This document shows, one piece after another, positions 54,481 through 64,000 of a stretch of 64,000 nucleotides of DNA (position 1 is its first letter; the number at the start of each line of letters is the position of its first letter). A program made the translations under genes and the position numbers. This stretch comes from Amoebidium appalachense (lineage: Eukaryota; Ichthyosporea): the NCBI GenBank assembly GCA_963693365.1, contig CAVNZM010000016.1:3906001-3970000 (forward strand), in the 5' to 3' direction. Below the pieces are notes generated by a model that ran no database searches, was not told where the DNA came from, and saw only the letters and a list, made by a program, of their open reading frames with translations.

Positions 54481-54783
54481 AAGCTAGCGGACGTTGTCTG
54501 TATATGTACGTGTGCGTGTGTGTAAGGGAGGGAGGAAGTGTGTGTGTGGGATCGCCCACGTGTATGTCCACGTGTGCACGTGTCGTGGTGTGTGCGCATG
54601 CGTGACATTGATGTGCATGCGTGTGTGTGTGTGTATGGGGGGAGGGGGGGGGGGGGGGGAACAGGGAGGGTAGACATGGAAGGAATATGTGTGCGAGATC
54701 TGTGGAACACTAAAGTGGGCGGGGGAGGAGGGATTGGATGCTACAGGTGTGATTCCTTGAAGGATGGGGGGGGGGGGGGGGGG

Positions 54784-54815
<32 letters not shown>

Positions 54816-55684
54816 AAGGTGTGTGTGTGTGGGGGGGGGGGGGGGGGGGGGGGGGAGAGGCCAAAGGAGGGAGGAAGCGGGGAGGGGGAAAGAAGAAACG
54901 GTTTGGGAGGAGGGTGGGAAGATTTGCTGTCCGGTGAAGAACAGGTGAGGGAAGCGCGCCAGGAGAGGGCCGGGGGAGGGGGGGGGGGGGGGGGGGGGGG
55001 GGACGTGGGCTGTGTACATGTTTTTTTTTTTTACGACACATTTTGTGATTTCTCCTTTTTATGAACGGCTTCACCTAATAGTGACAATCGAGATCTGAAA
55101 ACTCCTGCTCAACATTGAGCACATAAACAAAAATTCTAGCTGGCAAGATTTAAATATTTCGTGTACGAGTTCAACTATGCACTAGCAGCTGCGGAATGCG
55201 AATCGCTTGCTAAAGTGGATAGCGACATTGGGCTGGTTAAAAAAATGGTTTAAAAGATACCTATAAAACGAATATTCCTTGCTTAAAAGTTTTCTACCTC
55301 ATCTTAGAGCTCCTATATCAAAAACGGACCTACAAACCATAGCAGATAAGTTTTGGGGAGGTAGGCGACCAGCGCTCAAACCCCCCCCCCCCCCCCCCCC
55401 CCCCCCCCACCAACACCACCACCAAAAAGGGAGGGGAGGGGGGGGGGGGGAGGGGGGGAAGGGGGGAAGGAAAAAAGAAATGAAAAACTCTTCCCCACCT
55501 GCCCATAATATGAGCAAACCAGAACCGACGCTCAAAAAAGGTGTGGGATTTGTGTACAACTTAGTCTAGAAAAGTGCATTGAAACTCAAGTTATACATCG
55601 CAACGAGCCAATGCAAGCAGATCCAATCAAGATAAAAATATTATCATTAGCAACGATGGCGAGAGAAAATGTGCCTGCAGGCAG
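52861..55684. other. Intergenic, inverted CA/GT tracts
   Basis: C-rich tracts at 53500-53660, CA/CG-rich sequence at 53979-54218 followed by GT/CG-rich sequence at 54244-54478, poly-G at 54640-54860, 54980-55001 and poly-C at 55381-55408. A 90-base unit (GACACC...GTGGG(T/C)GACACTG...GAATTCGGTGTGCG) is tandemly duplicated at about 54220-54400. No supported gene. Confidence 0.55.
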
Positions 55685-57019
55685 CTATGCAGCCGTAGGT
55701 GTAGTGGTTTTTCCTCCGTAAGCAATTTCAAGAAATTTTCCTCCCTGCACGACATTGCGCTTATTCATGTGCCGGCGGCGCCGACGCGCATTCGCACCAG
55801 CCGGGAGGGGACAGATAGTTTCACAGTTGATAAACAGAGACGGGTCTTGGTGTTTGGCATAGTTTTCAAGCGTTGTATAACGGTGGTAGGTCGCCCCGTT
55901 CACACACTGCCCGCCGAAGCCGGCGCACGGGGACGGCGCGTGCGGGTTGCATCTTACGCACGAAGTGACGAAGTTATACGGACCGACGCAGAATCCCGCG
56001 GCACGACCGGTGTACCTTTCGCAATTATGGGGACGGTCAAAACCAATGGGTACAAAAGGGGTTAAAGGGGTAGGGGGAGAGAGAGGAGAAAGCGTAGAGG
56101 TGGGGGCTACGTCGGTGAACGCGGCTCCCGGGGCGCGGATTTGTACGTCTGCGCAGTTGTAATATGCCTCTGGGATTGAATACTCTCCACACCGCATGGC
56201 TTTTGTTGTGTCGTTGGTGTATGGTTCGTAACACTTACACTCCTGGTCGTCTATACGGTTGTACCAACGTTCCGCTTTGCACGCTTCGGTTATTTCTGCA
56301 CGTGTTTCGGTGGCGAGAGGTTGAACGGGAATGGCGTACATTTCAGCAGGAGGGCACGTATTTGCAGTCACATATTGCCATTGAAGAACACATTTGGTGC
56401 ATGTGATACCAGCGGGGATTCTGAAACGCATAGGGATAGCAATCGGGCTACCCAGATTCCACGAGGTAAGGCATACAGACGGCGCGAGATAGAACGCATA
56501 TGGATACTGCGACGAATAGGGGCTGTATTTTGTGTCTGATGGGTCACGTTCAAGTGGCGGGCGGGAGTTAAAGCAGTCATGAAGCGCAGCCTCGGTGGTG
56601 GGTGACTCGGGACAGAGGTAAAACTTCAAAAACCCAAGGTGATTGGTGGTTATGGTGGCGTTTAAAGCCGCTACTTCACCAGCGGTGAACTTGTTTTCAG
56701 TCGGGACTGCACCGGTAGTCAGTTTTCCGCCGTCGAGAAAAAGGGACGTGTCGTAGTGTGCCCATTGGTCAACCCTAGGCTCAAGGCTTCCGCATGTTCC
56801 TTTAACGACCGGGGGAGCACCTTCATAGGCACCCACGTAGCCGAAGCTCCCCTGGGAGAGGCAGTCGGCACAGTTAAAGAAATCCTTGGCAATAAGGTTG
56901 CGTGACTTTGGGACGGACATCCAGCCGTGGCCGTGAACGGACGGAAGGGAGAGGGTGGAAAGGAGAAGAAGGTACATGTGTGCTGTGGCCGTGGCCAGGG
57001 GAAGTGTGAGGTGAAACAT
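55685..57019 (-). CDS. Secreted copper LPMO-like protein (AA10/AA15-type, chitin-binding type 4)
   Basis: Intronless, 444 residues. A signal peptide is followed by HGWMSVPKSRN, so processing after Gly30 would leave His31 at the N-terminus, the first ligand of the copper histidine brace. His127 in TTNHLGFLKFYLC is the likely second ligand. CTKCVLQWQY (207-216) and YYNCADVQI (286-294) match the C..CVLQW and NCADV signatures of chitin-active lytic polysaccharide monooxygenases. Met15 would give a more compact signal peptide and may be the true start. Odd features: a Cys-rich insertion (222-277) between the two last signatures, a Pro/Thr/Ser linker (303-325), then a Cys-rich tail (333-403) and a polybasic run ARRRRRHMNKR. 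The tail could be a binding module or anchor; I do not recognise it. Likely role: oxidative cleavage of chitin, cellulose or the organism's own wall. No neighbours suggest a pathway. Confidence 0.75.
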   Translation of the reverse strand: MFHLTLPLATATAHMYLLLLSTLSLPSVHGHGWMSVPKSRNLIAKDFFNCADCLSQGSFGYVGAYEGAPPVVKGTCGSLEPRVDQWAHYDTSLFLDGGKLTTGAVPTENKFTAGEVAALNATITTNHLGFLKFYLCPESPTTEAALHDCFNSRPPLERDPSDTKYSPYSSQYPYAFYLAPSVCLTSWNLGSPIAIPMRFRIPAGITCTKCVLQWQYVTANTCPPAEMYAIPVQPLATETRAEITEACKAERWYNRIDDQECKCYEPYTNDTTKAMRCGEYSIPEAYYNCADVQIRAPGAAFTDVAPTSTLSPLSPPTPLTPFVPIGFDRPHNCERYTGRAAGFCVGPYNFVTSCVRCNPHAPSPCAGFGGQCVNGATYHRYTTLENYAKHQDPSLFINCETICPLPAGANARRRRRHMNKRNVVQGGKFLEIAYGGKTTTPTAA

Positions 57020-57130
57020 GGCGGAGAAATGGGTTAAAATTGTTGGCTTTAAGTTATTTAGTTACTAATATTTAAGTTGTGTTAGCTAGGGTTTAAGTTT
57101 TCGGTTATTTTGTTAATCTCCCAAGCACAG

Positions 57131-57137
57131 TTATATA
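57131..57137 (-). promoter_or_regulatory. TATA box of the LPMO-like gene
   Basis: TATATAA on the minus strand, 112 bases upstream of the first Met codon. Confidence 0.5.
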
Positions 57138-58800
57138 AAGTTTAGCCTTTTTTGAAACTGCAGGCACCGGCCCGGCTAGGAGTGAGTGAGTGTTGGTTGT
57201 AACAGGAGACCGAGCGTCGTGCCTTATATACCAATGCCATGCATATAAGAGCTAGAGTACAATAAAGCTGACCGGGGTCTGCAAAGTTTTGGGGTGGCAC
57301 TAAGCATGGCAGGGAGGGCTTTTCGGTGTCCAAACTTTAGAGTGCACAACATGACAATCTTAGCTCGGAAAGCGTTCTGCTGAATACTGGGGTACGGATA
57401 TGAAGCAGCTTACATACGTGTGCGTGTGTACGCGTGTGGACACATGTATGCATGTACATGCTGCTAACCAGCTCTTTTTGTTTTGATCGATCCTCTTATA
57501 TATATATATTTGTAAAGTCCTAATATTCCATATTACAGCTGTCTTTGGATGTGTAAGAGCTCCCCAGGCCGCTATCATGCCAAGTACTAGTACGGACAGA
57601 CGTCGACGGAACCCTTGAGTACATGCTGGTATTATTATTAGTGACACGGAGGACTCGAAAACTAATTTACGTATCTGTTATCGATGTTCAGTATACCATG
57701 CACGTGCACATGTGTGTGTGGCTTTGTGACAGCAAAGAAACCGGGGGAAAACCACTGCCCGCACGTGCATTTAAATGCATGCATAGTGAGTATATGTTCT
57801 GCTACGCGGTGCCACGAGTCGCGTGCATGCAGTATATACATGTGAGCAATAATCATAATGCAAACACGGTGCACGTGTGCACGCACGTGTGTTCGAATAT
57901 TTTCTACCCTTCCTTTCCGTGGTGTTCACAACATGACGCTCAACCCTCGTCTAGGTTGTAACGCGTGCGCAGGCCACCCAGTACCAGTCCCCAAACAGCG
58001 GAACACGACCCAAAACGACGGCCCCCATCATCCACGTTTTTTGAGCTTGTTGTTGCCGGCCCTCGGCTGGCCCGTTGATCGTCTGTCGCAAAATGATTGG
58101 AGAATAGTTGAAATAGATTCTATTGGGAACAGCGATGATTGGCCTCCTTCGTGGCAAACATTCAAATAGATTCGAATAGATCTCGAGAATGGCAGGCTGA
58201 GTAGTCCCTGGCGCTGTCTCGATATTCTGCGTCTTCGGCTTCGGGCCCGGGCCGTCACGGCGTCCCCGTGCACAGCCCGGGACGTCAAACGGCCAGCCGT
58301 AAAGGCTTATTTTGTCCTATATCGCGCTGGACATATGACCATATATCTTGTGCCTGCAATGTATTTGCTTCCCACATGGACCGTGCTGTAATTCTGGTCA
58401 GTGCGTATAGCTACTATATCTACGTAGCTTGCAAATTTGTATCATGAAGGGTTAAAACATTAGTCGCGTTGCAATAGGGGCGGACCCCAAAGAGAGTGTG
58501 TGCATTTGTGTGGTGTGTGTGTGTGTTGGGTGGGTGGGTGGGGTTGGGTGGGGGGGAGGAGGGGGGTGGGGGGTGAGGGGGGGGGGGGGGGGGGGGGGGT
58601 ACAGGGGGGGGGGAGGGGTTCGAAGGAAGAGGAATACTGGCTCGTGTTGTTGCTAGTGCATAAACAGGCAAAGCATGCACCTGGGTGCCCCAAAGATGGA
58701 GAGGGAAGGACAGAGAGGGAGGAGGGAAGAGAGGCAGAGAAAGAGAGGGAGAGAGCGCGAGAGCGACAGCGGGAGAGCGAGATGGCGAGAGAACAAGTGA

Positions 58801-58849
<49 letters not shown>

Positions 58850-59030
58850 AGAGAGTGTGTGTGTGTGAAAAAGAGAGTGTTTTTTTATTTTTTTTTTAAA
58901 CCCCCCATAGCTAGGTATATACATACAGCTTATAAAAAACCAGCTAGGTTTTCAGGCAACTCTTTTATTTTCAAAGAAATGGTCTGAACGATCGCGATGT
59001 GCTGATATCGATAGCCTTGGTACGTACGCA

Positions 59031-59063
<33 letters not shown>

Positions 59064-59498
59064 TTACTAATTCAGTGGGTCCCTGGCCAAAAGTTGGGCT
59101 CTGAATGAAAGAGAGTAGGACTTGCCGGGCAGCAAGCATGAAAGCTCTTAATCCTTACACCGTCGATTTCGGACCCGGATGGGCATGCAGTATTCATGTT
59201 CGTCAGTACAATTTCATTTGCGAGATTGTCTTTCAGAATTTGGGAATTTAATTCTCAGAAAGACAATCATCACCTATGATATATAATCTACACGTAAAAC
59301 ATTTTCTACACCTTTATAGATACAGCAAAAAAATCACATGCACATACATATTATTCTACATGGGGTACTACTAAACATGTTCATTCACTCACTACCTAAC
59401 ACCTTGAAAGGTATTTACAGTATTTTATGATCAATTTATGTACATGAGCTTATAAGTAACTTTGGTACATACAATAGGCCAAAGGAGAAAACGTACAA

Positions 59499-59533
<35 letters not shown>

Positions 59534-59599
59534 AAAAATAATAAAAATAAAAAAATCTCCCCCTCCTCTCTCTTCCCCCTCCCTACTCTCTCGCTATAG

Positions 59600-59645
<46 letters not shown>

Positions 59646-59770
59646 ACACGCACACCCCGCACACAACCATACCCACATAGCCCCCCCCCCCCCCCCCCCC
59701 CCCCCTTTCCCCCCCCAAATAAAAAATAATAAAAAACAAACAAACAACCCCCCTCCCCCCCACCCCCTCA

Positions 59771-59801
<31 letters not shown>

Positions 59802-59812
59802 CCTCCCCTCCC
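57138..59812. other. Intergenic
   Basis: Mostly unique DNA at 57140-58480 and 58900-59480, with no frame I can support. G- and GA-rich tracts lie at 58510-58860, poly-G at 59031-59062, and three poly-C tracts with a short CA array at 59500-59800, where the 3' end of REV1 begins. A 103-codon open frame at 57861-58169 has non-repetitive composition but no recognised features. Confidence 0.5.

Positions 59813-64000
<4,188 letters not shown>

Noticed and set aside
57861-58169. 103-codon plus-strand frame with non-repetitive composition
   Set aside because: No promoter, motif, splice support or recognisable relatives. Kept only as a note in the intergenic entry.

Overview
The window comes from an intron-rich nuclear genome of a eukaryote, probably a unicellular alga, protist or early-branching fungus. 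The signs are spliceosomal introns of 88 to about 1,460 bases, TATA boxes, CCAAT boxes, a mitochondrial presequence, a secreted lytic polysaccharide monooxygenase (LPMO)-like protein, and a single-function SAICAR synthetase of the fungal/bacterial kind. I could not fix the lineage. More than half the sequence is microsatellite or homopolymer DNA ((CA)n/(GT)n, (CT)n/(GA)n, poly-C/poly-G tracts up to about 80 bases). Nearly all long open frames are translations of these tracts and were ignored.

Layout. (1) 1-5.7 kb: a small Cys-rich gene (1933-2232, minus) among microsatellites. (2) 5.75-16.3 kb, plus: one eight-exon gene that I assembled across seven repeat-filled introns. It encodes an 809-residue protein joining a ubiquitin-like N-terminus, a complete CobW/ZNG1-type metallochaperone GTPase, an F-box-like segment and an unrecognised C-terminus. 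(3) 16.3-20.9 kb: intergenic tandem duplications and a hAT-like non-autonomous element. (4) 20.9-25.5 kb, plus: a bZIP gene with a TATA box, CRE-like sites and two upstream ORFs. (5) 28-35.1 kb, minus: the complete eight-exon SAICAR synthetase gene purC/ADE1. (6) 35.1-35.8 kb: a divergent promoter with a perfect CRE. (7) 35.8-49.8 kb, plus: a 13-exon mitochondrial-type DEDDy 3'-5' exonuclease related to EXD2/WRN-exo. (8) 52.3-52.9 kb, plus: a small intronless cell-surface protein. (9) 55.7-57.0 kb, minus: an intronless secreted LPMO-like protein. (10) 59.8-64 kb, minus: the 3' part of REV1, with two ubiquitin-binding motifs and the Polzeta-binding C-terminal domain, running off the window.

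What stands out. The ubiquitin-like/ZNG1/F-box architecture looks like a metallochaperone built into a ubiquitin-ligase adaptor. At four places in three unrelated genes an exon edge together with its splice site has been tandemly copied into the neighbouring intron. A dispersed repeat family ends in poly-C. A 452-base foldback hairpin lies in an exonuclease intron. On the sense strand many acceptors sit at the end of (CA)n or poly-C tracts, so microsatellite orientation follows gene direction. The bZIP protein lacks the normally invariant Asn of its basic region. No rRNA, CRISPR array or convincing tRNA was seen. Exon models were built by eye from splice signals, reading-frame phase and protein family knowledge; none was tested against transcripts.
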